The notes: a model not told the origin generated them from the sequence alone. DNA of 14,392 nucleotides from Pseudomonadota bacterium (GCA_023387775.1 JAEWHN010000261.1:1-14392), one strand, 5' to 3'; shown: positions 7,396 through 14,392, counted from the stretch's first letter. Program-made: numbers and translations.

Positions 7396-7462
7396 AGGAA
7401 CTGGGCTGCGCCGCCATCCAATCAAAAGCGCCGGGCCTGCTCCAAACGCTCCCGCCACCCAG

Positions 7463-7480
7463 CTGTCACTGGCCTGTCAT
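7463..7480 (+). promoter_or_regulatory. Pho box (PhoB binding site) of btaAB
   Basis: CTGTCAC (7463-7469), TGGC, then CTGTCAT (7474-7480) match the PhoB consensus of two CTGTCAT heptamers 11 bp apart at 13 of 14 positions. It lies 49 bases before the proposed btaA start. A weak -10-like segment (TACCCG, 7491-7496) sits about 10 bp downstream, as expected for a PhoB-activated promoter where the box replaces the -35. Betaine-lipid synthesis genes are known PhoB targets in rhizobia. Confidence 0.85.
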
Positions 7481-7529
7481 GCCCCTGCGTTACCCGCTTG
7501 TTCCAAAGCAAACGGGGAATCGCCTGGCC

Positions 7530-8771
7530 ATGACCGACCTGTCCTCGCAAATCGGTTTCGCCCGCAACAAGCGCCTTGGTAAGGCGGTGCATCGCAACCG
7601 CGCGTTTTCCCGGGAAGGGATTTCGGAGCGCCTGTTCACCCTGCTGTTTTCCGGCCTCGTCTACCCGCAGATATGGGAAGACCCGGACGTCGACATGGAG
7701 GCGATGGAACTTGGCGAAGGCCACCGCGTCGTCACCATCGCGTCTGGCGGCTGCAACGTGCTGGCTTACCTCACCCGCTCGCCCGAAAAAATCGATGCCG
7801 TCGACCTGAACACCGCCCATATCGCGCTGAACCGTATGAAGCTGGCGGCGGTGGCCCACCTGCCTTCGCAGGCCGACCTGTTCCGCTTCTTCGGCAGTCC
7901 CGGCAACCGGCATAATTCCGCCGCCTACGACCAGTTCGTGGCGCCGCATCTCGACAGGACCAGCCGCGCCTATTGGGAAAGGCGCAACTGGCGCGGCAAG
8001 CGCCGCATCGCCGCCTTCGACGACAATTTCTATCGCAAAGGTCTGCTCGGCCTGTTCATCGCTGCCGGCCACCGCACCGCGCGCCTCTATGGCGTGGACG
8101 TGTCGGAAATGATGTCGGCCACCACGATCGCCGAGCAACGCCGCTTCTTCGAGGAACGGCTAGAGCCGATCTTCCGCCGTCGGCTGGTGCGCTGGGCGAC
8201 CTCGCGAAAGTCCTCGCTCTTCGGCCTCGGCATTCCGCCGGCGCAATATGACAAGCTGATCACCTCCGGCGACGGCACCATGGCGAGCGTGCTTTCGGCG
8301 CGGCTGGAAAAGCTGACCTGCCATTTTGCCCTGAAGGACAACTATTTCGCCTGGCAGGCGCTGGCGCGCCGTTATCCCGCACCCGGCGAGGCCGCGCTCC
8401 CCGCCTATCTGGAAGCGGAGAACTACGCCGCGATCCGCCAGAACCTCGACCGCGTGTCTGTCCACCACGCCAATTTCACCGAGCTTCTGGCTGGCAAGGC
8501 GGCCGGCTCGGTCGACCGCTTCGTGCTGCTCGACGCGCAGGATTGGATGAGCGACGAGCAGCTCAACGCGCTGTGGACCGAGATCAGCCGCACCGCCGCG
8601 CCCGGCGCGCGCGTGATCTTCCGCACCGCCGCCGAGCCGAGCCTGCTGCCCGGCCGCCTCTCGCCCGCCCTGCTCGACCAGTGGCGCTACGAAGCGGAGC
8701 AGTCGCGCGAATTCACGGCCCGCGACCGCTCGGCGATCTATGGCGGCTTCCACCTCTATGTGAAGAACTGA
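7530..8771 (+). CDS. btaA: S-adenosylmethionine:diacylglycerol 3-amino-3-carboxypropyltransferase
   Basis: This is the first enzyme of betaine-lipid synthesis. It transfers the 3-amino-3-carboxypropyl group of S-adenosylmethionine to diacylglycerol, giving diacylglycerylhomoserine at the membrane. The protein of 413 residues is recognisable as BtaA (DUF3419) from the N-terminal LFSGLVYPQIWEDP, the SAM-binding region VVTIASGGCNVLAYL (about 67-81) with DAVDLNTAHIALN, the central RRNWRGKRRI and FDDNFYRKGLLG, and the late VLLDAQDWM near 333. The ATG at 7530 (MTDLSSQIG) is chosen because an in-frame ATG at 7479 lies inside the Pho box and could not be in the PhoB-driven transcript. GGGGAA (7514-7519) may serve as ribosome site. 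btaB follows after 11 bases. Expression should rise in phosphate starvation. Confidence 0.95.
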   Translation: MTDLSSQIGFARNKRLGKAVHRNRAFSREGISERLFTLLFSGLVYPQIWEDPDVDMEAMELGEGHRVVTIASGGCNVLAYLTRSPEKIDAVDLNTAHIALNRMKLAAVAHLPSQADLFRFFGSPGNRHNSAAYDQFVAPHLDRTSRAYWERRNWRGKRRIAAFDDNFYRKGLLGLFIAAGHRTARLYGVDVSEMMSATTIAEQRRFFEERLEPIFRRRLVRWATSRKSSLFGLGIPPAQYDKLITSGDGTMASVLSARLEKLTCHFALKDNYFAWQALARRYPAPGEAALPAYLEAENYAAIRQNLDRVSVHHANFTELLAGKAAGSVDRFVLLDAQDWMSDEQLNALWTEISRTAAPGARVIFRTAAEPSLLPGRLSPALLDQWRYEAEQSREFTARDRSAIYGGFHLYVKN

Positions 8772-8782
8772 CGGGGCTTTCC

Positions 8783-9430
8783 ATGAGCGGGACCGACCAC
8801 TCCGGCCTGATGGACCGCATCTACCGGCACCAGCGCCATATCTACGATCTGACGCGCAAATACTATCTGCTAGGCCGTGACCGCATGATCAACGGGCTCG
8901 ATGTGCCTGCCGGCGGCACCGTGCTGGAGTTGGGCTGCGGAACGGGGCGCAACCTCGTGCGGGCCGCCCGGCGTTATCCAGAGGCGTGCTTCTATGGCCT
9001 CGATATTTCCGCTGAGATGCTGGAGACGGCGAAAGCCGCGGTCGAGCGCGAGGGCATTTCCGAGCGCGTGACGCTGGCGCGCGGCGACGCCACCGATTTC
9101 GATGCCATGGCGCTGTTCGGGCTCGAAAAATTCGACCGGGTTTTTGTCTCTTACTCGCTGTCGATGATCCCCGGCTGGGAAAAGTCTGTCGGCGCGGCGC
9201 TGGCTGTGCTGAAGCCCGGGGGTTCGCTGCACGTCGTCGATTTCGGCCAGCAGGAGCGCCTGCCGCGCTGGTTCCGCGCGATGCTGCGGACGTGGCTGAA
9301 AAAATTCCATGTCGAGCCGCGAGCGACGCTGCGCGACGAACTGGAAGCGGAGGCGGGAAAACGCGCCTTGAGCGTGTTCTTCGAGACGCTCTATCGCGGC
9401 TATGCGGTGAAGGCGGTGGTGGGGGCTTAG
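8783..9430 (+). CDS. btaB: SAM-dependent N-methyltransferase of betaine-lipid synthesis
   Basis: This enzyme methylates the amino group of diacylglycerylhomoserine three times to yield the phosphorus-free lipid diacylglyceryl-N,N,N-trimethylhomoserine (DGTS), which replaces phospholipids when phosphate is scarce. The 215-residue protein is a class I methyltransferase. It has the glycine-rich motif I VLELGCGTGRNL (47-58), an acidic GLDIS at the end of strand 2, DATDFD after strand 3, and FDRVFVSYSLSMIPGW as motif IV. The N-terminal MDRIYRHQRHIYDLTRKYYLLGRD resembles BtaB and related phosphatidylethanolamine N-methyltransferases. Position 11 bases after btaA makes BtaB the clear choice over Pmt. 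Its TAG stop overlaps the TAA stop of the convergent serine hydrolase gene. Confidence 0.93.
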   Translation: MSGTDHSGLMDRIYRHQRHIYDLTRKYYLLGRDRMINGLDVPAGGTVLELGCGTGRNLVRAARRYPEACFYGLDISAEMLETAKAAVEREGISERVTLARGDATDFDAMALFGLEKFDRVFVSYSLSMIPGWEKSVGAALAVLKPGGSLHVVDFGQQERLPRWFRAMLRTWLKKFHVEPRATLRDELEAEAGKRALSVFFETLYRGYAVKAVVGA

Positions 9431-10824
9431 AGCCCCTGCTCCAGCGCCCTGGCCAGCGCGGCCACCATGGCCTGCGGCCGATATCCGAGTTTGGACGGCG
9501 TAAGCCCCAGGCGCAGCACCACAAGCTTCCGGGACGGAATGACTGCCATGGACTGCCCGTCATGCCCGAGCAGCCAAAACGTGTCGGCCGGCAAGTCGAG
9601 GCCCGTTTCGGGCTCGTCGCCGGCGTCGTCCCCTCCATCCGGCCCCTGCAGCCAGACCTGGCCGCGCCCATACCTGCCGTTGGAGGCCGGAGCAGGCTCG
9701 CGCATCCACGACACGAAGCCGGCGGGCAACAGCGGTACGCCATTCCAGACGCCATCATCGACCAGGAACTGGCCGAAGCGCGCCCAGTCATGCGCGGTGG
9801 CGTAGAGATAGGACGAGCCGACGAAGGTGCCGCGCGCGTCGGTTTCAAGGATGGCGCTGGGCATGCCCAGCGGGTCGAACAGCGCCTTGCGCGGCCATGC
9901 CAGCGCCTGCGCCTTGTCGCCCACGGCCTGCTGCCAAAGCTGCGACAGCACCACGGAAGTGCCGCTGGAATAGCTCCAGACCTTGCCCACCTCCCCGGCC
10001 AGCGGCTTCGCTTCGGCAAAGCCGGCCATGTCGGGCTCCAGATAGAGCATGCGCGTCACGTCGGTGACATCGCCATAGTCCTCGTTGAACTCGAGCCCGG
10101 AGGACATCGCCATCAGGTCGGCCAGGCTGATCTTGTCGCGCGCGTCGCCCTTCCATCCTCCGAACAGGCCGGTTGCATCCATGGACATCCTGCCCGCCTG
10201 CACCAGCGTGCCGATGAGCGCGGCATTGACCGTCTTGGTCATCGACCAGCCGAGCAGCGGGGTATTTTGCGAAAAGCCGGTGCCATAGCGCTCGCCGACG
10301 ACGCGGCCGTCCTTGACCACCACCACGGCGCGCATGCCGGGGCCGGTCGCACCTTCGTCGTCCAGTATGGTGGCGACGATCGGGTTCTGCGACGGTTCCA
10401 CACGCTCGCCCACGGGCCACAATTCGTCGGGCTTGGTGCCTTGAGAGGGCGGCACGAGCGAAAACGTCTTGGCCATCTGCACATTGCCATCGGGCACGGT
10501 TGCGCAGCCGCCATTGTCGCGCGCGACGGCGAGCCCCCCGCCGAACCAGCCGAACAGCGCGGCAGAGACGGTGCCGGTCTCGTTGTCGACATCCACCGAC
10601 ATCAGCCTGAGGATCGGGTGGCCGGGCGCCTGCACGTCGACCCGCAGCACCTCGTTGGGGTCGCGGCCGGCAACGAAGACGTTGGAGCAGACGATCTTGG
10701 CCGTGTAGCCCGCGGCCACGCGGATGAGCGCCGGCGGGGCCACGGCAAGCCAGACGGCGAGAGCCACCACCAACAGGACGACAAGCCCGAGCAGCCATTT
10801 CAGAAATCTTGCGACCCCGCGCAT
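9427..10824 (-). CDS. Membrane-anchored beta-lactamase-family (class C fold) serine hydrolase
   Basis: This is a 465-residue serine hydrolase of the class C beta-lactamase/DD-peptidase/esterase superfamily. It is probably anchored in the inner membrane with its domain in the periplasm. One hydrophobic segment occupies about 7-29 after a short basic start. A region of about 150 residues of unknown role precedes the catalytic domain. The nucleophile motif is SMTK (S194, K197), the tyrosine motif is YSS (Y285-S287, where AmpC has YxN), and HDG (421-423) replaces KTG. The ATG at 10824 is chosen because AGGAG stands 4 bases before it; the upstream frame lacks this. The YSS and HDG motifs fit esterase or NylB-like hydrolases at least as well as true beta-lactamases, so no antibiotic resistance should be inferred. 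Cell-wall DD-peptidase activity is possible given the neighbours. Confidence 0.9.
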   Translation of the reverse strand: MRGVARFLKWLLGLVVLLVVALAVWLAVAPPALIRVAAGYTAKIVCSNVFVAGRDPNEVLRVDVQAPGHPILRLMSVDVDNETGTVSAALFGWFGGGLAVARDNGGCATVPDGNVQMAKTFSLVPPSQGTKPDELWPVGERVEPSQNPIVATILDDEGATGPGMRAVVVVKDGRVVGERYGTGFSQNTPLLGWSMTKTVNAALIGTLVQAGRMSMDATGLFGGWKGDARDKISLADLMAMSSGLEFNEDYGDVTDVTRMLYLEPDMAGFAEAKPLAGEVGKVWSYSSGTSVVLSQLWQQAVGDKAQALAWPRKALFDPLGMPSAILETDARGTFVGSSYLYATAHDWARFGQFLVDDGVWNGVPLLPAGFVSWMREPAPASNGRYGRGQVWLQGPDGGDDAGDEPETGLDLPADTFWLLGHDGQSMAVIPSRKLVVLRLGLTPSKLGYRPQAMVAALARALEQGL

Positions 10825-10901
10825 TCTCCTGCCCTCCCACGCAGTTGCCGACCCTAGCCGGCCGCCATTCGTCACGCAAATCGCCCGGCCTGTCGAGCGC
10901 C

Positions 10902-10920
10902 ATCAACCAATAATCAACCA
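10902..10920. promoter_or_regulatory. 11-bp-period direct repeat, candidate response-regulator site
   Basis: ATCAACCA occurs twice (10902-10909 and 10913-10920), one helical turn apart, in the 210-bp divergent region between the serine hydrolase and GH25 genes. Direct repeats of about 7 bp with an 11-bp period are the usual layout for OmpR/PhoB-family dimers. The sequence is not a Pho box, and the cognate regulator is unknown. Confidence 0.35.
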
Positions 10921-11034
10921 TGTTGCGCGAAAACGGTACAAGGCCGGCCACGCGCATGCGCGCGCACCCGGCAAGCCAAATCATCAATTGCCAGGCCGCG
11001 GGCACATTTGCCCGCCGGGCCCGAAGGAGAAGCG

Positions 11035-11850
11035 ATGCGCCGTCTTGCGGCCCTCATCCTGCTTGGCGCGCTCGGCGCATGCACCTCGGTCGACGATCTT
11101 GCGCCAGTCGGCAACCAGCGCCTCACCTCGCACACCATCACGCAGGGCGAAGTGATGGTGCGCTATCCGCGCTTCGACGACATCAAGCCGCATGACTGGA
11201 CCGGGCGCACGCCGTGGGAGCACCCGGTGCACGGCACCGACGTGTCGAAATACCAGACCTCGATCGACTGGCGGCAGGCCAAGGCCAGCGGCATCTCCTT
11301 TGCCTTCATCAAGGCGACGGAGGGCGGCGACCGCGTGGACGACTATTTTGAGGAGCACTGGAACGCCACCAAGGCAGCCGGTGTGCCGCGCGCGGCCTAT
11401 CATTTCTATTATTTCTGCCGTCCCGCGACCGAGCAGGCGGCCTGGTTCATCCGCAATGTCCCGCGCGAGCGCTCTTCCCTGCCGCCAGTTCTGGACATGG
11501 AATGGAACCCGCAGTCGCCCACCTGCAAGCTGAGGCCGGACCCCGCCACGGTGCGCAGCGAGATGAGGACCTTCCTCGAGATCGTGGAAAAGCACTACGG
11601 CAAGAAGCCGATCATCTATACCTCGATCGACTTCTTCGACGACAATCAGCTGGCCGGCTTCCGCGGCTATCCCTACTGGCTGCGTTCGGTGGCCGGGCAC
11701 CCCAGCGAGCGCTATGGCAGCCACCCGTTCACCTTCTGGCAGTATACCGGAACTGGGGTGGTCCCCGGCATTCGCGGCAAGGCCGACGTCAACGTCTTCA
11801 ACGGCTCCGAGGCCACTTGGAAGAAATGGCTGAGGGAAAACACCCGCTAG
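11035..11850 (+). CDS. GH25-family muramidase (lysozyme) lipoprotein
   Basis: This is a predicted N,O-diacetylmuramidase hydrolysing the MurNAc-GlcNAc bond of peptidoglycan, carried as a lipoprotein. The ATG at 11035 (271 residues) has AAGGAGA 4 bases upstream and begins a lipoprotein signal, MRRLAALILLGALGAC, with lipobox L-G-A-C and lipidated C16. The GH25 barrel spans about 63-265. HGTDVSKYQTSIDW gives Asp69, AFIKATEGG follows, and VLDMEW supplies the catalytic pair D154 and E156. WQYTGTG and KADVNVFNG near the end are standard family features. Unlike the SLT and MltB enzymes nearby, it would leave a normal reducing end, not anhydroMurNAc. The mltB-type gene follows after 146 bases with weak hairpins between, so co-transcription is possible. 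Family assignment is firm. Confidence 0.93.
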   Translation: MRRLAALILLGALGACTSVDDLAPVGNQRLTSHTITQGEVMVRYPRFDDIKPHDWTGRTPWEHPVHGTDVSKYQTSIDWRQAKASGISFAFIKATEGGDRVDDYFEEHWNATKAAGVPRAAYHFYYFCRPATEQAAWFIRNVPRERSSLPPVLDMEWNPQSPTCKLRPDPATVRSEMRTFLEIVEKHYGKKPIIYTSIDFFDDNQLAGFRGYPYWLRSVAGHPSERYGSHPFTFWQYTGTGVVPGIRGKADVNVFNGSEATWKKWLRENTR

Positions 11851-11996
11851 GCCGCGAAATAGCGGTCTAAGGCCACCGAATCCGCGAAATCCCGCTTCCC
11901 TCCGCGCGCAACCGGAGGTATGGCCCGGCTGCCCGCTTTTTGCCATGTCCATCGGGCACACAATGACGCGAAATCATGGGCATGAATGGAGTGGTC

Positions 11997-13178
11997 ATGA
12001 TGGTGGTGCGGATGAAAGCGCTGGCCGCGGCGCTGGTCGCATTTGCGGCCGGGCCAGCCATGGCGCAGGAATGCGGCGGCGACTTCAATGCCTGGAAGAG
12101 CGCCATGCGCACCGAAGCGGTCGCGGCCGGCATTGGCGGCAAGGGGCTGGCGGCGCTCGAACAGGCCGAACTCAACCCGAAGGTGCTGCAGCGCGACCGG
12201 GCCCAGGGCGTCTTCAGCCAAACCTTTCTGGAATTTTCCACCCGCATGATCTCGGACTACCGGCTCAAGCACGGCGCGGCCAACCTGCAGAAATATGCCG
12301 ATGTCTTTGTCCGCGCGGAGCAGGAATTCGGTGTGCCCGGCCCGGTGATTGCCGCCTTCTGGGCGCTGGAGACCGACTTCGGCGCCGTTCAGGGCGATTT
12401 TCCGACGCTGAGCGCGCTGGTGACGCTGGCGCATGACTGCCGACGCCCGGAACTCTTCCGCAAGCAGATCGTGCCGCTGCTGACGCTGATCGAGCGCGGC
12501 GTGGTGCCGGCCGACGTCAAGGGCGCATGGGCAGGCGAGATCGGCCAGACCCAGAGCCTGCCGATCGACTATCTGGAGAACGGCGTCGACGGCGATGGCG
12601 ACGGCATCGTCGACCTGCGCAACAGCGCGCCCGATGTGATCATGACCACGGCCAAGAAAATCCAGGTGCGGGGCTGGAAGCGGGGCGAGCCCTGGCTGCA
12701 GGAAGTGCGCGTGCCCGACAACATGCCCTGGGAAGAAACCGGCCGCACCAACAAGCTGCCGATCGCGCAGCTGACAGCCTGGGGCGTGACAGACCGCGAC
12801 GGCAACCCGCTGAAGGACAATGGGCTGAAGGCGGGCGTGATCCTGCCCATGGGCCACAAGGGCCCCGCATTCATCGGCTACGACAATTACGACATCTACA
12901 TCGAGTGGAACCAGTCGATCACCTACACGCTGACGGCCGCGCACCTGGCCGCCCGGCTGGCCGGGGAGCCCCCCTTCGACAAGCGCAACCCGCAGGAAGG
13001 CCTCACGGGCGAGGCGATGAAGGCGCTGCAGCAGAAGCTGCACGACAAGGGCTACGACGTCGGCGGCATCGACGGCATTCTGGGCACCAACACCCGCGAG
13101 GCGATCCGCCAGGAACAGATTCGGCTGCGCCTGCCCGTGGACGGCTGGCCGACGCAGGAGCTGCTGGCAAATCTCTAG
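11997..13178 (+). CDS. MltB-type lytic murein transglycosylase with peptidoglycan-binding domain
   Basis: This periplasmic lytic transglycosylase yields 1,6-anhydroMurNAc products. The start at 11997 (393 residues) is preferred because GGAG lies 5 bases upstream; ATGs at 11976, 12000 and 12012 are alternatives. The signal peptide reads MKALAAALVAFAAG with cleavage after AMA, and there is no lipobox, so the enzyme is soluble, not lipid-anchored as E. coli MltB is. The SLT_2 domain spans about 27-320, with catalytic Glu125 in FWALETDFGAVQGDFPT. NGVDGDGDGIVDL near 195-207 resembles the calcium-binding EF-hand-like loop known in MltB/Slt35. A PG_binding_1 domain closes the protein at about 334-393. 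It is followed by a strong hairpin terminator, and the upstream GH25 gene is co-oriented. Family assignment is firm. Confidence 0.94.
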   Translation: MMVVRMKALAAALVAFAAGPAMAQECGGDFNAWKSAMRTEAVAAGIGGKGLAALEQAELNPKVLQRDRAQGVFSQTFLEFSTRMISDYRLKHGAANLQKYADVFVRAEQEFGVPGPVIAAFWALETDFGAVQGDFPTLSALVTLAHDCRRPELFRKQIVPLLTLIERGVVPADVKGAWAGEIGQTQSLPIDYLENGVDGDGDGIVDLRNSAPDVIMTTAKKIQVRGWKRGEPWLQEVRVPDNMPWEETGRTNKLPIAQLTAWGVTDRDGNPLKDNGLKAGVILPMGHKGPAFIGYDNYDIYIEWNQSITYTLTAAHLAARLAGEPPFDKRNPQEGLTGEAMKALQQKLHDKGYDVGGIDGILGTNTREAIRQEQIRLRLPVDGWPTQELLANL

Positions 13179-13204
13179 GCCAGAAAGCAAAAATCGCTTT
13201 TCCC

Positions 13205-13236
13205 AGAGGCCACGCGTTGCGCAGCGCGTGGCCTCT
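13205..13236 (+). terminator. Intrinsic terminator after the MltB-type gene
   Basis: AGAGGCCACGCG (13205-13216) pairs perfectly with CGCGTGGCCTCT (13225-13236) around an 8-base loop, 27 bases past the stop, and is followed by TTCG. The long GC-rich stem is convincing; the T tract is short. Confidence 0.75.
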
Positions 13237-13420
13237 TTCGTATCCGGCCGCTCCCCGCGCGCCCGTCAAAGACCGCGCCATTTTCCGCACAGCAAGAGGG
13301 CCGAAGCAAAGCGCATGACCGCGTTCGCTCGATCAGGCATCTGACTGGAAGAAACTGTTAACCACTCGGTTCCTATTGCTCTTCAGACGTCTCCCCGCCC
13401 GAGTCTTGAGTACAGGATCC

Positions 13421-14392
13421 ATGAGCTTTCCCCGCACAAACTTTTCGAACCTGAATTCGCGCGAACACGGCGAGGCGGATCGCTTCGAAAGCGCGCGCAA
13501 CAACACAGCCACTGCCAGGCAGCCTCACCCGGCTGCGGCACCCGGCCGGGATTCGTGGGGCGCGACGCGGCAGGCCACGCAGGCCCATTCAAAACCTGGA
13601 ACGGACGAATTCTTCACCCGCTCGCCGCTGCAGGACCATTTCTTCCTCGCGCCCAATGTGCGCTTCACCCGCACGCCCGAGCGCGAAATGCCGAAGCGCC
13701 GCGCAGAGCAGCAGGGAGGCGAGGAGAATTCCGGACAGGGCGATTCGACGGCGAACAGGGCCGCGGCCCAGCAGCCGACGGCACAGGCCGCCTCGCCTGC
13801 ACAGAGCGTCGCCCGGACGGCGGCACCGACGAATGGACTGGCTTCGGGTGCGGCAACCGTTCAGCCGACCGCTGCAGACGAGACGCTGAGGCGCGAAACG
13901 CGAACGATGCCAGCGGCCAAAACCCCTTCGCTCGAGCGCGTCGTTGAAAAGGCGCAGGTGCTGCCTTCCGCTACCCCCGTGGGTGTGCCCGCTGCGCCGC
14001 AGGTGGCCGAGGAAGCGCCCGTCGCGCAGCCCGTCGAGGTGGAAATCCAGGCGGAGAACAAAGGCGCGTTCTGGTCCTGCCTGTCGGACCACGCCTTCTT
14101 CGAGTTCCTGCCACCGGAAGGCATGGTAGAGCTTGCGCCCGTGCCGACGCCCGCCACTGTCGCCGCGGCTCCAGCGGCCCCGATGCCGCAGCAAGCGCGC
14201 CCGGCTCAGGTGGCGGAAATCACCTCGCTGTTCCGCATCATCGAATGCACCCCCGCCGCGCAGGCCTCCCCTGCCCTGCCGGAGGCGGCGGTTGCCGCGG
14301 CCGTTCCCGCGGAAGGCGAGAAACAGCCCGAGATTTCCACGACCGCAACGGTGCAGGAGACGCTGGCCGCCGCTGCGATCCCGGTACAGGAA
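13421..14392 (+). CDS. N-terminal part of an Ala/Pro-rich protein, truncated by the window edge
   Basis: An open frame of 324 codons runs from ATG 13421 to the last base with no stop, so the protein is longer than seen here. AGGA stands just before the ATG, and third codon positions are strongly GC-rich as in the other genes. There is no signal peptide or membrane segment. Most of the chain is low-complexity Ala, Pro, Gln and Glu, probably disordered. Three islands break this: FFTRSPLQDHFFLAPNVRFT and the following RTPE (about 64-87), GAFWSCLSDHAFFEFLPPEG (about 215-234), and EITSLFRIIEC (266-276). I do not recognise the family with certainty. One guess is the N-terminal linker of a rhizobial FtsK/SpoIIIE-type DNA translocase, because of the disordered linker. 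No ATPase motif is in view, so that guess is weak. Confidence 0.75.
   Translation, partial: MSFPRTNFSNLNSREHGEADRFESARNNTATARQPHPAAAPGRDSWGATRQATQAHSKPGTDEFFTRSPLQDHFFLAPNVRFTRTPEREMPKRRAEQQGGEENSGQGDSTANRAAAQQPTAQAASPAQSVARTAAPTNGLASGAATVQPTAADETLRRETRTMPAAKTPSLERVVEKAQVLPSATPVGVPAAPQVAEEAPVAQPVEVEIQAENKGAFWSCLSDHAFFEFLPPEGMVELAPVPTPATVAAAPAAPMPQQARPAQVAEITSLFRIIECTPAAQASPALPEAAVAAAVPAEGEKQPEISTTATVQETLAAAAIPVQE

Larger units (their letters stand above)
7123..7462. other. Intergenic stretch with hairpin and palindromic repeats, no gene
   Basis: This stretch between the oxoprolinase-type gene and the btaA Pho box holds no credible coding region. Frames here lack ribosome sites and recognisable domains. 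It carries a terminator-like hairpin right after the gene and a set of inverted repeats at 7251-7395, described separately. Confidence 0.7.

Noticed and set aside
9427..10824. Reading the serine hydrolase as a resistance beta-lactamase
   Set aside because: The YSS motif in place of YxN and the membrane anchor fit general hydrolases at least as well. The sequence alone does not support a resistance role.
10950..10967. An 18-base alternating purine-pyrimidine run that could adopt Z-DNA
   Set aside because: Such runs are common in GC-rich genomes and nothing links it to a function here.
11899..11918. CCTCCG/CGGAGG hairpin between the GH25 and MltB-type genes
   Set aside because: A 6-bp stem without a T tract is too weak to call a terminator.
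11847..13190. A 447-codon minus-strand frame opposite the MltB-type gene, and similar long frames opposite btaA and GH25
   Set aside because: These are high-GC shadows: no start context or domain, and the plus-strand genes have signal peptides and catalytic motifs.
13358..13365. TTAACCAC upstream of the last gene, resembling a CtrA half-site
   Set aside because: The second half of TTAA-N7-TTAA is missing. A single short match is expected by chance.

Overview
The window reads as chromosomal DNA of a GC-rich alphaproteobacterium, most likely a Hyphomicrobiales/Phyllobacteriaceae member of the Mesorhizobium-Aminobacter-Nitratireductor type. This is inferred from base composition, from the betaine-lipid genes btaAB behind a Pho box, from the fused 5-oxoprolinase-type protein, and from intergenic palindromic repeats typical of rhizobia. 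No transposase, integrase, phage structural gene, CRISPR array or tRNA was seen. It looks like core housekeeping DNA, not an island.

Layout. (1) Positions 30-432, minus: RNase P RNA (rnpB), preceded on the same strand by a secreted SLT-type lytic transglycosylase (518-1252). (2) Positions 1439-2919, minus: a two-gene operon, TerB/DnaJ protein then N-acetylmuramoyl-L-alanine amidase, coupled by an ATGA overlap. (3) Positions 3068-3271, minus: a small Pro/Thr-rich lipoprotein, separated from the operon by a perfect 12-bp hairpin. (4) Positions 3272-3486: a divergent promoter region holding a perfect inverted repeat. (5) Positions 3487-7122, plus: a 1211-residue HyuA-HyuB (5-oxoprolinase-type) fusion. 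(6) Positions 7123-7529: a repeat-bearing intergenic stretch ending in a Pho box. (7) Positions 7530-9430, plus: btaA-btaB for the phosphorus-free membrane lipid DGTS. (8) Positions 9427-10824, minus: a membrane-anchored beta-lactamase-fold serine hydrolase whose stop codon overlaps that of btaB. (9) Positions 11035-13178, plus: a GH25 muramidase lipoprotein, then an MltB-type lytic transglycosylase with a clear terminator. (10) Position 13421 to the window edge, plus: the start of a long Ala/Pro-rich protein that runs off the end.

How the genes fit together. Four proteins act on peptidoglycan (SLT transglycosylase, amidase, GH25 muramidase, MltB), and a fifth has a penicillin-recognising fold. 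The window is therefore rich in cell-wall remodelling and recycling functions, although they sit in separate transcription units. btaAB is a phosphate-starvation lipid-remodelling operon, and its Pho box shows that the true btaA start is the internal ATG at 7530.

I did not find a convincing wholly new system. The best leads are: the 11-bp-period direct repeat between the serine hydrolase and GH25 genes; the inverted repeat upstream of the oxoprolinase; the A8 tract exactly at the HyuA/HyuB junction; the cytoplasmic-looking amidase that carries a peptidoglycan-binding domain; and the unidentified Ala/Pro-rich protein at the right edge, with three aromatic-rich islands.
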